From: Xanthomarina sp. F2636L
GTDB lineage: Bacteria > Bacteroidota > Bacteroidia > Flavobacteriales > Flavobacteriaceae
Direction of reading: 5' to 3'
Assembly: GCF_026410195.1 (NCBI RefSeq)
Contig: NZ_JAPMLM010000055.1
Coordinates: 420,513 to 484,512, forward strand
DNA: 64,000 bases
Of this stretch, positions 1 through 8,395 are shown piece by piece. The notes beneath the pieces were generated by a model. It was not told the origin of the DNA. It made no database searches and saw nothing but the letters and a program-made list of their open reading frames with translations. Positions within the stretch are counted from its first letter, which is position 1. Every line of letters begins with the position of its first letter. The translations under genes and the position numbers were made by a program.

Positions 1-686
1 TTTTGTTATTTTTTGCAGACGATTTATCTTATTATTGGTTCCACAGAGTTTCTCATGAATGTAGACTTTTTTGGGCTTCGCATGTGGTGCATCATTCCTC
101 AGAACATTATAATTTAAGTACGGCCTTAAGACAAACTTGGTCTGGTGGTTTTTATTCCTTTGTGTTTTGGTTATGGTTGCCTTTACTTGGGTTTCATCCA
201 GCCATGATTTTATTGCAAATGTCTATAAGTCTGTTATATCAATTCTGGATTCATACCGAAACCATTAACAAACTACCAAAATGGTTTGAAGCTGTAATGA
301 ATACGCCTTCTCACCACAGAGTACACCATGGAAGTAACCCTATTTATTTGGATAGAAACCACGCAGGAATCCTAATTATCTGGGATAAACTTTTTGGAAC
401 TTTCCAAGCTGAATTAGATGACGAAAAAGTTATTTATGGATTGGTAGAAAACATCCATACGTATAACCCAATTAAAGTTGCTTATTTAGAATGGTATCAT
501 ATGTTAAAAGATGTGTTTTCTGGAAAAAAATCTATTTCTAACCGGATTAAATATTTAGTAAAACCTCCAGGTTGGAAACATGATGGAACTGGAAAATCGA
601 GTGATGATTTGAGAAAAGAATGGCTTAATGCCGGTTTAAAGTCACCGTCTCAGTTTTCAGTTGATAATAAAAATGACATTGTATGA
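1..686 (+). CDS. Sterol desaturase / fatty acid hydroxylase family protein, 5' end outside the window
   Basis: The reading frame is open at the left edge, so the N-terminus is missing; 228 codons remain including the stop. It carries the histidine clusters of membrane di-iron hydroxylases: HRVSH (visible residues 14-18), HVVHH (27-31), a lone His at 84 and HHRVHH (104-109). The stretch between the second and third clusters is hydrophobic (about 50-80) and should span the membrane. The family uses a di-iron centre and O2 to hydroxylate or desaturate lipids; which lipid cannot be told from the sequence. Its stop overlaps the start of the next gene by four bases (ATGA), so the two are translationally coupled and probably act on the same lipid. 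Confidence 0.88.
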   Translation, partial: LLFFADDLSYYWFHRVSHECRLFWASHVVHHSSEHYNLSTALRQTWSGGFYSFVFWLWLPLLGFHPAMILLQMSISLLYQFWIHTETINKLPKWFEAVMNTPSHHRVHHGSNPIYLDRNHAGILIIWDKLFGTFQAELDDEKVIYGLVENIHTYNPIKVAYLEWYHMLKDVFSGKKSISNRIKYLVKPPGWKHDGTGKSSDDLRKEWLNAGLKSPSQFSVDNKNDIV

Positions 687-1474
687 CCTTTAATAATAAA
701 GTAATTTGGATTACCGGAGCTTCAAGTGGCATTGGCAAAAGTTTAGCTATAACACTTTCTAATGAGAATTGTAAACTGATACTTTCTGCTCGAAGAAAAG
801 CTGAATTAGAAAAAGTAAAAGCATTATGCAAGCAACCTGAAAATATAGCTGTTTTAACATTAGACTTAGCAGAAACAGAAACGCATGCTTCTATTGCTGG
901 AGATGCAATTTCTTTATTCGGTAAAATAGATATCCTTATTAATAATGGAGGAATTAGTCAACGTTCTCCTATAATTGATACAGATATAGCTGTAGACAGA
1001 AAACTAATGGAAGTAGATTATTTGGGAACTGTAGCTTTAAGCAAAGCTCTTTTACCTCATTTTGTAGCTAATAAAACCGGACATTATGTTGTTGTTTCCA
1101 GCCTTATGGGAAAATTTAGTTCCCCCTTACGGTCAGCCTATTGCGGAGCAAAACATGCTTTACATGGGTTTTTTGACGCTTTAAGGTTAGAGCATAGTGC
1201 AGATAATATAAAAGTTACCATAATTTGTCCGGGATTTGTAAATACCGATGTAGCTAGAAATGCATTAACTTCAGATGGAAGCAAACAAGGCTATCAAGAT
1301 CATATGACTGAGAGTGGATTAGATGTTGAAGTTTTTGTAAAACGCATGTTAAAAGCTATTAAAAACGAAAAATATGAAGCTTATATAGGTAAGTTTGAAA
1401 TACTTGGTGTGTATGTGAAACGAATATCTATAAAGCTACTTCACAAACTAGTATTAAGAAGCAAGGTGAGATAA
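683..1474 (+). CDS. Short-chain dehydrogenase/reductase (SDR) family oxidoreductase
   Basis: This is a 263-residue classical SDR. It has the nucleotide-binding TGASSGIG at residues 11-18, NNGG at 87-90, and the active-site triad Ser (about 139-140), Tyr153 and Lys157 (YCGAK). It should oxidise or reduce an alcohol/carbonyl with NAD(P)(H); the absence of a clear acidic residue after the second strand, with Arg-Arg at 37-38, hints at NADP(H), which is inference. The ATG overlaps the stop of the upstream di-iron hydroxylase, so the pair likely forms a lipid-modifying operon. The ATG at 683 is the natural start because the Rossmann strand begins at residue 5. Confidence 0.9.
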   Translation: MTFNNKVIWITGASSGIGKSLAITLSNENCKLILSARRKAELEKVKALCKQPENIAVLTLDLAETETHASIAGDAISLFGKIDILINNGGISQRSPIIDTDIAVDRKLMEVDYLGTVALSKALLPHFVANKTGHYVVVSSLMGKFSSPLRSAYCGAKHALHGFFDALRLEHSADNIKVTIICPGFVNTDVARNALTSDGSKQGYQDHMTESGLDVEVFVKRMLKAIKNEKYEAYIGKFEILGVYVKRISIKLLHKLVLRSKVR

Positions 1475-1503
1475 AGATTATAATCATAAGTCTTTATATA
1501 CTG

Positions 1504-2181
1504 TTACAGTTCAAGACTCTCCCCTATTTCTAAAAGCATTAAATCTTTATTATTTTCGAAGAATTTACGTTTAGCCTCTTCATGGTCTATTTCTATATAG
1601 CCAAACGTATCAAAGTGATAACCAAGAATTTTATCGCATTCAATAAAATTACTAGCGAGGATAGCATCATTTACTCCCATGGTAAAATTATCTCCAATAG
1701 GTAGAATAGCCAGATCTAATTTAGTTTGCATAGGGATTAATTTCATATCCATTGTTAAAGCGGTATCACCTGCTATATAAATATTTTTACGTTCTCCTTC
1801 AATTACAAAACCTCCTGGTTGTCCGCCATAACTCCCATCTGGGAAAGAAGATGTATGAATGGCATTAACAAACTTTACATTTCCAAATTCAAAATCCCAA
1901 CTCCCACCATGATTCATAGGGTGACCTTCAAAACCTTTATTTTGAAAGTGTGTTACCACTTCAAAGTTAGATACAATTACAGCATCTGTACGTTTAGCAA
2001 TGGCTTCAACATCCAATATATGATCTTGATGTGCATGAGTTAATAAAATATAATCTGCTTTTAAAGAGTCTAAATCTATATGAGACGCTTTTTCATTAGC
2101 CGAAATAAATGGATCAACTAAAATATGAACGTCATTTACTTCAATTCCTAAACTAGCGTGACCGTAAAAAGTAATTTTCAT
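1504..2181 (-). CDS. UPF0173 family metal-dependent hydrolase (metallo-beta-lactamase fold)
   Basis: The 225-residue protein starts with the fold's beta strands and carries the zinc motif HAHQDH at residues 49-54, a later GDTAL (AGDTALTMD) that supplies the bridging Asp, and a C-terminal His in GYHFDTFG. This size and the compact layout fit the UPF0173 group rather than beta-lactamases, glyoxalase II or RNase Z. The natural substrate is not known for the family. It lies 203 bp downstream of menA behind an intrinsic terminator, so it is probably its own transcript although it shares the strand of the menaquinone genes. Confidence 0.88.
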   Translation of the reverse strand: MKITFYGHASLGIEVNDVHILVDPFISANEKASHIDLDSLKADYILLTHAHQDHILDVEAIAKRTDAVIVSNFEVVTHFQNKGFEGHPMNHGGSWDFEFGNVKFVNAIHTSSFPDGSYGGQPGGFVIEGERKNIYIAGDTALTMDMKLIPMQTKLDLAILPIGDNFTMGVNDAILASNFIECDKILGYHFDTFGYIEIDHEEAKRKFFENNKDLMLLEIGESLEL

Positions 2182-2223
2182 TTTGAGAGATTTTAAATAT
2201 AATTATGAGACTGTAAAATACAA

Positions 2224-2262
2224 AAAAACTCAAACAAATTTTAATGATTTGTTTGAGTTTTT
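2224..2262 (-). terminator. Intrinsic terminator after menB-menA
   Basis: Two 16-base arms (2224-2239 and 2247-2262) pair perfectly around a 7-base loop. On the minus strand the stem ends in a run of T. It lies about 120 bp beyond the menA stop and before the next minus-strand gene. Confidence 0.8.
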
Positions 2263-2384
2263 CAATCCCCAAATATGAAGCATTTTAATCGCTTCAATTG
2301 TTGATAATAACCTACCAACAGATTAAATATAAGTCATATTTATTTGAAAAACAAGACATTATGAATTTATTTTGTTAATTCACA

Positions 2385-3290
2385 TTATAAAATATGACCA
2401 ATTGCCAACAAAATACTAAGAAAAAATGTCGTTAAAGCAAGCTTTTTAAGCTCCAGATCTAACAGTCTTGGCTCCTTGTTTTTACTAACTGTAAAAAGAT
2501 GTTTTATTAAAGGTATATAAGCAATAAAGAATATAAGATTATATATGGAAGTATAATATAAGATACCAAATAATACAGATAAAATTATGGCAGATCCAAT
2601 TAAAAAGTAATGATATAACTTTCCTTTTTCAAAACCCATTTTAACTATAAGGGTGTTTTTATTGGCGTTTCTATCAGAATTTATGTCTCTTAGGTTGTTT
2701 AAATTTAATACGGCCACACTAAGGAAACCAATAGTTGCTGCTGGTAAAAACACTATATGATCTAATTGTTTTGAGAACAATACATATCCTCCAATCACAC
2801 TTACTAAACCAAAGAATACAAATACAAACAAGTCGCCTAAACCCATATAACCATAAGCATTATTACCTATGGTGTATTTTAAAGCTGCATAAATGGAAAG
2901 TAACCCCAAGCCAAAGAATAACATGGCTAAAAGAAAATGATGTGAACCAAAAGCAGATAGAATTGATAAAAGAGCCAAACCGATAGTTATAAGAATATTG
3001 ATTTTTATAGCATCAAGCATTTTTTCTGGAGTGATTTCTCCACTTTGTATGGCGCGTTGTGGTCCAATACGTTCGTGATTATCTGTTCCTTTAATACCAT
3101 CTCCATAATCGTTTGCCAAGTTAGATAGTATTTGTAAGCTTAAAGTAGTTAAAATAGCAAATACAAATACCATCCAATCAAAAAAACCATTGTAAGCAGC
3201 CAAACTTGCTGCAACAATAATTCCTGAAATAGATAATGGAAGGGTTCGCAACCTAAAGGCTGACATCCACGTTTTATATTTTTTTGACAT
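2385..3290 (-). CDS. menA: 1,4-dihydroxy-2-naphthoate octaprenyltransferase
   Basis: MenA joins a polyprenyl diphosphate to 1,4-dihydroxy-2-naphthoate in the membrane, giving demethylmenaquinone. The 301-residue protein is a UbiA-superfamily polytopic membrane enzyme with about eight hydrophobic helices. The first Asp-rich motif is NDYGD (60-64), followed by the MenA-typical G-x-D-N-H-E-R-I-G-P-Q-R-A-I segment near 66-81. The second motif is NLRDINSDR in the later half. Its start is 26 bp after the menB stop, so the two genes are co-transcribed. In flavobacteria the quinone is usually MK-6; that chain length is not visible here. Confidence 0.96.
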   Translation of the reverse strand: MSKKYKTWMSAFRLRTLPLSISGIIVAASLAAYNGFFDWMVFVFAILTTLSLQILSNLANDYGDGIKGTDNHERIGPQRAIQSGEITPEKMLDAIKINILITIGLALLSILSAFGSHHFLLAMLFFGLGLLSIYAALKYTIGNNAYGYMGLGDLFVFVFFGLVSVIGGYVLFSKQLDHIVFLPAATIGFLSVAVLNLNNLRDINSDRNANKNTLIVKMGFEKGKLYHYFLIGSAIILSVLFGILYYTSIYNLIFFIAYIPLIKHLFTVSKNKEPRLLDLELKKLALTTFFLSILLAIGHIL

Positions 3291-3316
3291 AAATAAGTTT
3301 TGAATCTAATATAGAT

Positions 3317-4156
3317 TTAAGGAATCCATTTTTTAGGAAAGTTAGGTTTGCGCTTTTCTAAAAAAGCATCACGCCCCTCTTTCGCCTCGTCGGTCATATA
3401 TGCTAAACGTGTGGCTTCTCCTGCAAATACCTGCTGTCCAACCATCCCGTCATCTGTTAAATTCATAGCAAATTTTAGCATTTTTATAGATGTTGGCGAT
3501 TTTGCCAAAATTTCCTGAGCCCATTCGTAAGCCGTATCCTCTAATTCTTCATGAGGAATCACTGCATTTACCATACCCATTTCAAAAGCTTCTTGAGCGG
3601 AATAGTTTCTTCCTAAGAAAAATATTTCACGAGCTTTTTTTTGCCCAACCATTTTGGCTAAATAAGCTGACCCATATCCTCCATCAAAACTTGTAACATC
3701 AGCATCAGTTTGTTTAAAAATAGCGTGTTCTTTACTTGCTAGGGTTAGATCGCAAACAACATGCAAACTGTGCCCTCCTCCAACGGCCCATCCCGGAACC
3801 ACTGCAATAACAGCTTTTGGCATAAACCTAATAAGACGTTGAACTTCTAGAATATTTAATCTATGATACCCATCATCCCCAACATAACCTTGATGCCCTC
3901 TAGCTTTTTGGTCTCCTCCTGAACAAAACGAATATACCCCGTCTTTTGTTGAAGGACCTTCAGCAGAAAGCAATACCACTCCTATGTTTACATCTTCACC
4001 AGCATCGTAAAAGGCATCGTATAATTCTTTTGTGGTTTTTGGTCTAAAAGCATTACGAACATCTGGTCTGTTAAAAGCAATTCTTGCAACACCATGACAT
4101 TTTTTGTAGGTAATGTCTTCATATTCTTTAGCTACAACCCAATTAATTTCCTTCAT
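3317..4156 (-). CDS. menB: 1,4-dihydroxy-2-naphthoyl-CoA synthase
   Basis: MenB is a crotonase-fold enzyme that cyclises o-succinylbenzoyl-CoA to 1,4-dihydroxy-2-naphthoyl-CoA. The 279-residue protein shows the oxyanion-hole segments CSGGDQ (78-83) and PGWAVGGGHSLHVVCDL (121-137), and the MenB-specific TDADVTSFDGGYGS stretch in which the Asp acts in catalysis. Length and order match the family. A TAnnTTTG -7 element lies just upstream. The reading runs directly into menA. The thioesterase that would act on its product is encoded 5 kb away on the same strand (menI). Confidence 0.97.
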   Translation of the reverse strand: MKEINWVVAKEYEDITYKKCHGVARIAFNRPDVRNAFRPKTTKELYDAFYDAGEDVNIGVVLLSAEGPSTKDGVYSFCSGGDQKARGHQGYVGDDGYHRLNILEVQRLIRFMPKAVIAVVPGWAVGGGHSLHVVCDLTLASKEHAIFKQTDADVTSFDGGYGSAYLAKMVGQKKAREIFFLGRNYSAQEAFEMGMVNAVIPHEELEDTAYEWAQEILAKSPTSIKMLKFAMNLTDDGMVGQQVFAGEATRLAYMTDEAKEGRDAFLEKRKPNFPKKWIP

Positions 4157-4179
4157 AGTTCAATTTTAATTTACTGATT

Positions 4180-4187
4180 CAAAAATA
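4180..4187 (-). promoter_or_regulatory. Flavobacterial -7 element for menB-menA
   Basis: On the minus strand the bases read TATTTTTG, matching the TAnnTTTG -7 consensus of flavobacterial housekeeping promoters, 24 bases before the menB ATG. I see no correctly spaced TTG at -33. Confidence 0.5.
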
Positions 4188-4288
4188 GGTATTTTCAAGC
4201 AATTTCGATCTGAGTAATTTTTTTTATTGTTAAAATTCTTTTAAAAATTTGATACTATTTTTTACCTTGTAAAACAACCACTACAATT

Positions 4289-4735
4289 ATGAAAGTTATA
4301 AACTCCCCTATTAAACACCTTATTGAAGATACAATCCATCTAAAAACAGGTGACTTTTACTTTTTTAAAGACTTTATAATTGCAGAATTTAAAGAAGGCA
4401 GCCATATTTCTTTTAATGAATTTGAAGAAGTTATGGAATTGGGCAAGAAGAAGTATAAATTAGAAAATGATAAACTCAATTCTGTTCCTATTGGATTTAT
4501 TTCAAATCGTATTCACTCGTATTCTGTAGATCTTATTGATATGTTTAAAAACTCAAAATTCACTAATCAATTATCTGCATATGCAATTGTGTCATATAGT
4601 GAGGTTACTAGAAAATTTTTGAGTTTAGAAGATCAATATTTTGTAATTCCAAGACAAAAATTTAACAACCTTTTGGAAGCTGTAGATTGGGTTGAAAGTG
4701 AAATTAAAATAAAAACAGCTATGTATAACAAGTAA
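4289..4735 (+). CDS. Small hypothetical protein, tandem paralogue A (STAS/SEC14-like fold suspected)
   Basis: I do not recognise a defined family. The 148-residue protein is clearly paralogous to the next gene: both share a K/I-x-G-D/N-FYFF-K/E segment near residues 24-35, a central G-F/M-I-x-N-R/K-IHSY segment, an AIV(S) strand and an LEDA/LEAxxW ending. The alternating strand-helix layout and soluble character resemble the small STAS-like regulators common in Bacteroidota, which is inference. Only 5 bases separate the two genes, so they form an operon. They run opposite to the menaquinone genes on both sides. Confidence 0.7.
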   Translation: MKVINSPIKHLIEDTIHLKTGDFYFFKDFIIAEFKEGSHISFNEFEEVMELGKKKYKLENDKLNSVPIGFISNRIHSYSVDLIDMFKNSKFTNQLSAYAIVSYSEVTRKFLSLEDQYFVIPRQKFNNLLEAVDWVESEIKIKTAMYNK

Positions 4736-4740
4736 GTATA

Positions 4741-5163
4741 ATGAAGCCTATTATCGAATCGTATCTATCTCGTAAAACTAATAAAACATATAATCTAAAA
4801 ATAGGAAACTTCTATTTTTTTGAGAATTTTGTCGTTGTCGAGTATGCTGAAGATTCTCTTGTCTCTATGGCTGCTTTACAAACAATAAAAACTATTGGTT
4901 TACAACATTATGGCACCAAAAGCCCCTTTGGAATGATAGTGAATAAAATTCATTCTTATAATACTGTACCAACAGATGCAATGAAACTAGAAAAAGAAGT
5001 TCCAAATTTAATAGCAACAGCTATTGTTAGTAAAGATCTAACGAAAACAATTAATTTCGACTTAGAAAATCATTTTTTTAAACATATTAACCGTCGCATA
5101 TTTTCGACATTAGAAGATGCTGAAAAATGGATTGTCAAAAAAGTTGAAGAACACAACAGCTAG
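4741..5163 (+). CDS. Small hypothetical protein, tandem paralogue B
   Basis: This 140-residue protein is the second member of the pair and shares the FYFFENF, GMIVNKIHSY and TAIVSKDL segments with its neighbour. It has no signal peptide or membrane helix, so it should be cytoplasmic. Its TAG stop (5161-5163) abuts the TAA stop of the converging CvfB-like gene with no spacer, so any terminator for it must lie inside that gene. Function is unknown. A pair of related small proteins from one transcript suggests a heterodimer or a recent duplication. Confidence 0.7.
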   Translation: MKPIIESYLSRKTNKTYNLKIGNFYFFENFVVVEYAEDSLVSMAALQTIKTIGLQHYGTKSPFGMIVNKIHSYNTVPTDAMKLEKEVPNLIATAIVSKDLTKTINFDLENHFFKHINRRIFSTLEDAEKWIVKKVEEHNS

Positions 5164-5994
5164 TTAAATTAAATAGATTCCGTCGTCTTTAATTTCAATC
5201 AATTTTTGTTTATATAAAGAGCCAACAGCTTTTTTAAAGCTTTTTTTACTCATTTGAAGCACTCGCTTAATATCTTCAGGTGCAGACTTATCTGTTAAAT
5301 TTAAATAACCACTATTATCTTGAAGTTCTATCATAATAGCATCGGCATTTGGTTCAATATTTCTATAACCTATTTGCCCTAAAACAATATCAATTTTATT
5401 ATCAGATCTAACTTTCTTAACATAGCCTTTTAATCTATCTCCAATACTTAAGTCTTGAAATATATCGTCTTTAAAAATAAGTCCAGAATGTTTTTTGTTT
5501 ACAATTACATTCATTCCAATATCCGAAGGATGAGATACAATTAAGTCAACTTTATCAAACTCTTTTACAGTTAATTCTTTATTATCTAAAAACTGGTTTG
5601 TTTTACTAGAAGCAACCAATCTATCTGTTTTCTCATCTAAAAAGCAATACACAAAATACCAACCTCCTTTTTTCATTGGAAAGGCTTGTTCTCTAAAAGG
5701 ACAAAATAATTCCTTAAGCATTCCCCAATCTAAAAAAGCACCATGATCTGTAACGGCATTACACCTTAATAAGGCGAAGTCTCCTTTTTTAATATATGGC
5801 TTATCTGTAACAGCAACCAAGCGTTCCTCGTTATCTAAATAAACAAACACTTCAATTTTTTCCCAAATTTTAAATGTTTCTGGAACATATCTATTTGGTA
5901 ATAATATTTCGTTTCCTTCATCATCAGCCAAATATAAGCCTTGTTCTGATTCGCGAATTATTTCTAAGGTATTGTATTCTCCTAAATGTATCAT
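5164..5994 (-). CDS. CvfB-type S1 RNA-binding protein
   Basis: The 276-residue protein begins with the family's short N-terminal S1 unit (IHLGEYNTLEI, then ILLPNRYVPE) and continues with a second S1 unit (GAFLDWGMLKELFCPFREQ, residues about 97-115), a third around 150-205 and a C-terminal winged helix ending in IEIKDDGIYLI. This layout is that of CvfB/YitL proteins, which bind RNA and affect virulence-factor or stress expression in firmicutes. The role in flavobacteria is not established. A -7 element ends four bases before the ATG, suggesting a leaderless transcript. It sits among the menaquinone genes but has its own promoter. Confidence 0.85.
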   Translation of the reverse strand: MIHLGEYNTLEIIRESEQGLYLADDEGNEILLPNRYVPETFKIWEKIEVFVYLDNEERLVAVTDKPYIKKGDFALLRCNAVTDHGAFLDWGMLKELFCPFREQAFPMKKGGWYFVYCFLDEKTDRLVASSKTNQFLDNKELTVKEFDKVDLIVSHPSDIGMNVIVNKKHSGLIFKDDIFQDLSIGDRLKGYVKKVRSDNKIDIVLGQIGYRNIEPNADAIMIELQDNSGYLNLTDKSAPEDIKRVLQMSKKSFKKAVGSLYKQKLIEIKDDGIYLI

Positions 5995-5998
5995 GCTG

Positions 5999-6006
5999 CA
6001 AAGGTA
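5999..6006 (-). promoter_or_regulatory. -7 element placed almost on the start codon of the CvfB-like gene
   Basis: The minus strand reads TACCTTTG, then CAGC, then ATG. With the usual distance from -7 to +1, transcription would begin at or within a base or two of the start codon. No properly placed TTG is visible, but the position right after the DUF2853 terminator supports a real promoter. Confidence 0.5.
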
Positions 6007-6030
6007 GTAATATTAGCTATTAGAAATAAA

Positions 6031-6070
6031 AAAAGCGTTACAATTCCAAAATAAGAAATGCAACGCTTTT
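6031..6070 (-). terminator. Intrinsic terminator after the DUF2853 gene
   Basis: Arms aaaagcgtt (6031-6039) and aacgctttt (6062-6070) pair perfectly, and the minus strand continues into a T run. It lies 17 bp past the DUF2853 stop. Confidence 0.8.
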
Positions 6071-6086
6071 ATTTAAAAGTAATATA

Positions 6087-6425
6087 TTAATAAACTGATT
6101 CTTTTTTAAAATGTTTAGTTAATAAATAATAGACTACTGGTCTATATTTATTTCTATTAGACTGTCCATACTGATCCATAACAGCCTGAATACCTTTGTC
6201 TAAATCTGAACTATCTTTTAAACCTAGTTTTTTTATTAAAAAATTATTTTTTACAGTAGCTAATTCTGAAGGATCGGATCCGGAAACTGTTGCTGCATCT
6301 GCATTATAAATTGATGGTCCACAACCAATAGTAACTTTAGTTAGTAAATCCATATCTGGATTAACACCGCACTTGTCTTTTAAATCTGCAGCATACTTCA
6401 CAATTAATTCATCTCTTTTTCCCAT
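6087..6425 (-). CDS. DUF2853 family protein
   Basis: This is a 112-residue soluble, helical, charged protein. The opening MGKRDELIVKYAADLK, the central G-C-G-P-S-I-Y-N-A-D and the ending KYRPVVYYLLTKHF match the DUF2853 family as I know it; the family has no assigned function. It has no signal peptide or catalytic motif. It is 159 bp downstream of menD and is closed by its own terminator, so it may be the last gene of the menI-menF-menD transcript or a separate unit. Confidence 0.85.
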   Translation of the reverse strand: MGKRDELIVKYAADLKDKCGVNPDMDLLTKVTIGCGPSIYNADAATVSGSDPSELATVKNNFLIKKLGLKDSSDLDKGIQAVMDQYGQSNRNKYRPVVYYLLTKHFKKESVY

Positions 6426-6584
6426 ATTAAATTTAATTTTTAGATTAATAATAATTAGAACTTAAATATAGGCAATATCTGTATAATTTGAAAGAATATT
6501 ATGATGATATTTAAACCATAGCCTCACTTTTTTAGTATTTATGATTTTTCTAAATTCAAAAAAAAACAGATTAATTAAAATCTA

Positions 6585-8345
6585 TCATTTAATAAACTTG
6601 AAATAATCAAGCAACACATCATCATTTAAAGTCCTTGGGGTAAAGATCTCTAATAATTTTGGCTGATTGGATGCTTCAAAAAAGACTTTTAATTGTGCTT
6701 TTAATTGTCTTTCGTTGGAAGCTATATCATAATCAAAATCGTACATTTTACAAAGTTGCTTTGCTGTTAGATTATGTGTAGTTTCAAAGTAAGTATCAAA
6801 TTTTTTCGTGTTTTTATGTCCAGGAAGGATTCTAAAAATACCACCACCCTGGTTATTTATTAGAAGAATTCTAAAATTATTAGGAATATAATTATTCCAA
6901 AGTGCATTACTGTCGTAAAAGAAACTTAAATCTCCTGTTATAAAAATGGTTGGGATTTTATTTGCTTTAGAACAACCAATGGCTGTGCTTGTACTTCCAT
7001 CAATGCCACTTGTACCACGATTACAAAAAACTGAAATGGTTTTCTTTAAATCGAAAAGCTGCGTGTAGCGAATGGTTGAACTATTTCCTAATTGTAAAAC
7101 TGTTTGTTCTGGTAAGGCTTTTAAAATAGAATCGAATACTTTAAAATCACTAAAAGGAACTTCATTTAAATATAATTGATGCTTTTCTTCTCTTAGGAGT
7201 TTAATATCGCTCCAATAGGGTTTATAATCGCTCTTAACAAAATGTGTAAGCCTTGGCAACAATGCATTAAAAAACTGATTTGGAGTTGCCTCAATATGCT
7301 TGTCTAAACAAAAAAACGTGTCATAAGCATTCTTTTTATCAATATGCCAATGATGTTTGGGCTGAAACTTTCTTAAAAATTGTTTTATCTTCTTTGAAAC
7401 AATCAGACCTCCAAAAGTAACTAAAACATCTGGTTGCAATTTTTTAAAATCTTCTTCAGAAAGAGGCGCAATCAGTTTATCTATACTATTAAAAAAATGT
7501 TTGTTGTGAACATTAGAAGTGGTTTCTGTAAAAACAATAATACTATTATCTTTAGCCAATTCGTCCAAAATATGTTGTTCAACTTTATTAGGCTGATTGG
7601 CTCCTATCAGAATCATTTTTTTAGAATAACTATTCCAATCATCATAACATTCTTGAATAAAGAAATCGTCAATTTTTCTCTTTTTCACCTCAATATCTAT
7701 AACTTTTGGCTTGACATCAAGGGTTTCAGTGGTTTCATAGAGAGGTTCTTCAAAAGGAATATTTATATGTACAGGTCCATGTGCAGAAATAGCTTTATTT
7801 ATAGCTGTATTAATCTTAGTTTCGTTTTCATCGTCAAGTTCTTGCTTCACACCCAAAATACGTTCCAGTTTATTTTCAATAGACTTGATAATAGCTGGTT
7901 CATTTTCATTAGGATTTTTAGGAGCATTTTCAAAATTCAACTTTAAATTGGCAGAAAATAAAATATGGTTTGCAAAGACATCTTTCTGATTTATAGTCTG
8001 TCCATCCCCAATTCCAATAAGGTAATTTGGTCTATCTGCCGAAAGAACAACTAAAGGAATGTCGCTATAAAAAGCCTCAGAAATTGCTGGATAATAATTT
8101 AGTAAAGCACTTCCAGAGCTACATACCAAAGCTGTAGGACTTTCTAATTGTTGTGCTATTCCTAGAGCAAAAAAACCAGCACAGCGCTCGTCTACAATAC
8201 TATAGCATGTAAAAAATGGATCGTTAGTAAAACCAATAGTTAAAGGCGCATTTCTACTTCCTGGAGAAATAATAATATGTTGAATATTTTTGGCTTTGCA
8301 CAACTGAATAACGGTTTGAGCAAGAGGGTTTTTTGGGTATAGCAT
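6585..8345 (-). CDS. menD: 2-succinyl-5-enolpyruvyl-6-hydroxy-3-cyclohexene-1-carboxylate synthase
   Basis: MenD is a thiamin-diphosphate enzyme that condenses isochorismate with 2-oxoglutarate, the first committed menaquinone step. The 586-residue protein has the N-terminal pyrimidine-binding domain with ISPGSRNAPLTIGF (residues 26-39) and LVCSSGSALLNYYPAI, and a C-terminal pyrophosphate-binding domain with the GDLSFFYDSNALWN motif that binds Mg2+ and the diphosphate. Length and domain order are normal for MenD. The start lies 51 bp beyond the menF stop, so menI, menF and menD make one operon in pathway order. Confidence 0.97.
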   Translation of the reverse strand: MLYPKNPLAQTVIQLCKAKNIQHIIISPGSRNAPLTIGFTNDPFFTCYSIVDERCAGFFALGIAQQLESPTALVCSSGSALLNYYPAISEAFYSDIPLVVLSADRPNYLIGIGDGQTINQKDVFANHILFSANLKLNFENAPKNPNENEPAIIKSIENKLERILGVKQELDDENETKINTAINKAISAHGPVHINIPFEEPLYETTETLDVKPKVIDIEVKKRKIDDFFIQECYDDWNSYSKKMILIGANQPNKVEQHILDELAKDNSIIVFTETTSNVHNKHFFNSIDKLIAPLSEEDFKKLQPDVLVTFGGLIVSKKIKQFLRKFQPKHHWHIDKKNAYDTFFCLDKHIEATPNQFFNALLPRLTHFVKSDYKPYWSDIKLLREEKHQLYLNEVPFSDFKVFDSILKALPEQTVLQLGNSSTIRYTQLFDLKKTISVFCNRGTSGIDGSTSTAIGCSKANKIPTIFITGDLSFFYDSNALWNNYIPNNFRILLINNQGGGIFRILPGHKNTKKFDTYFETTHNLTAKQLCKMYDFDYDIASNERQLKAQLKVFFEASNQPKLLEIFTPRTLNDDVLLDYFKFIK

Positions 8346-8395
8346 CTTGGAAAAAATCTAGCTGTAAATGTAGTAAATAGACAGTCTAAATAAAA

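Noticed and set aside
7434..7946. Long plus-strand frame opposite menD
   Set aside because: It is antisense to a confident gene, very rich in Phe, Ile and Asn as expected from the complement of AT-rich coding sequence, and has no domain.
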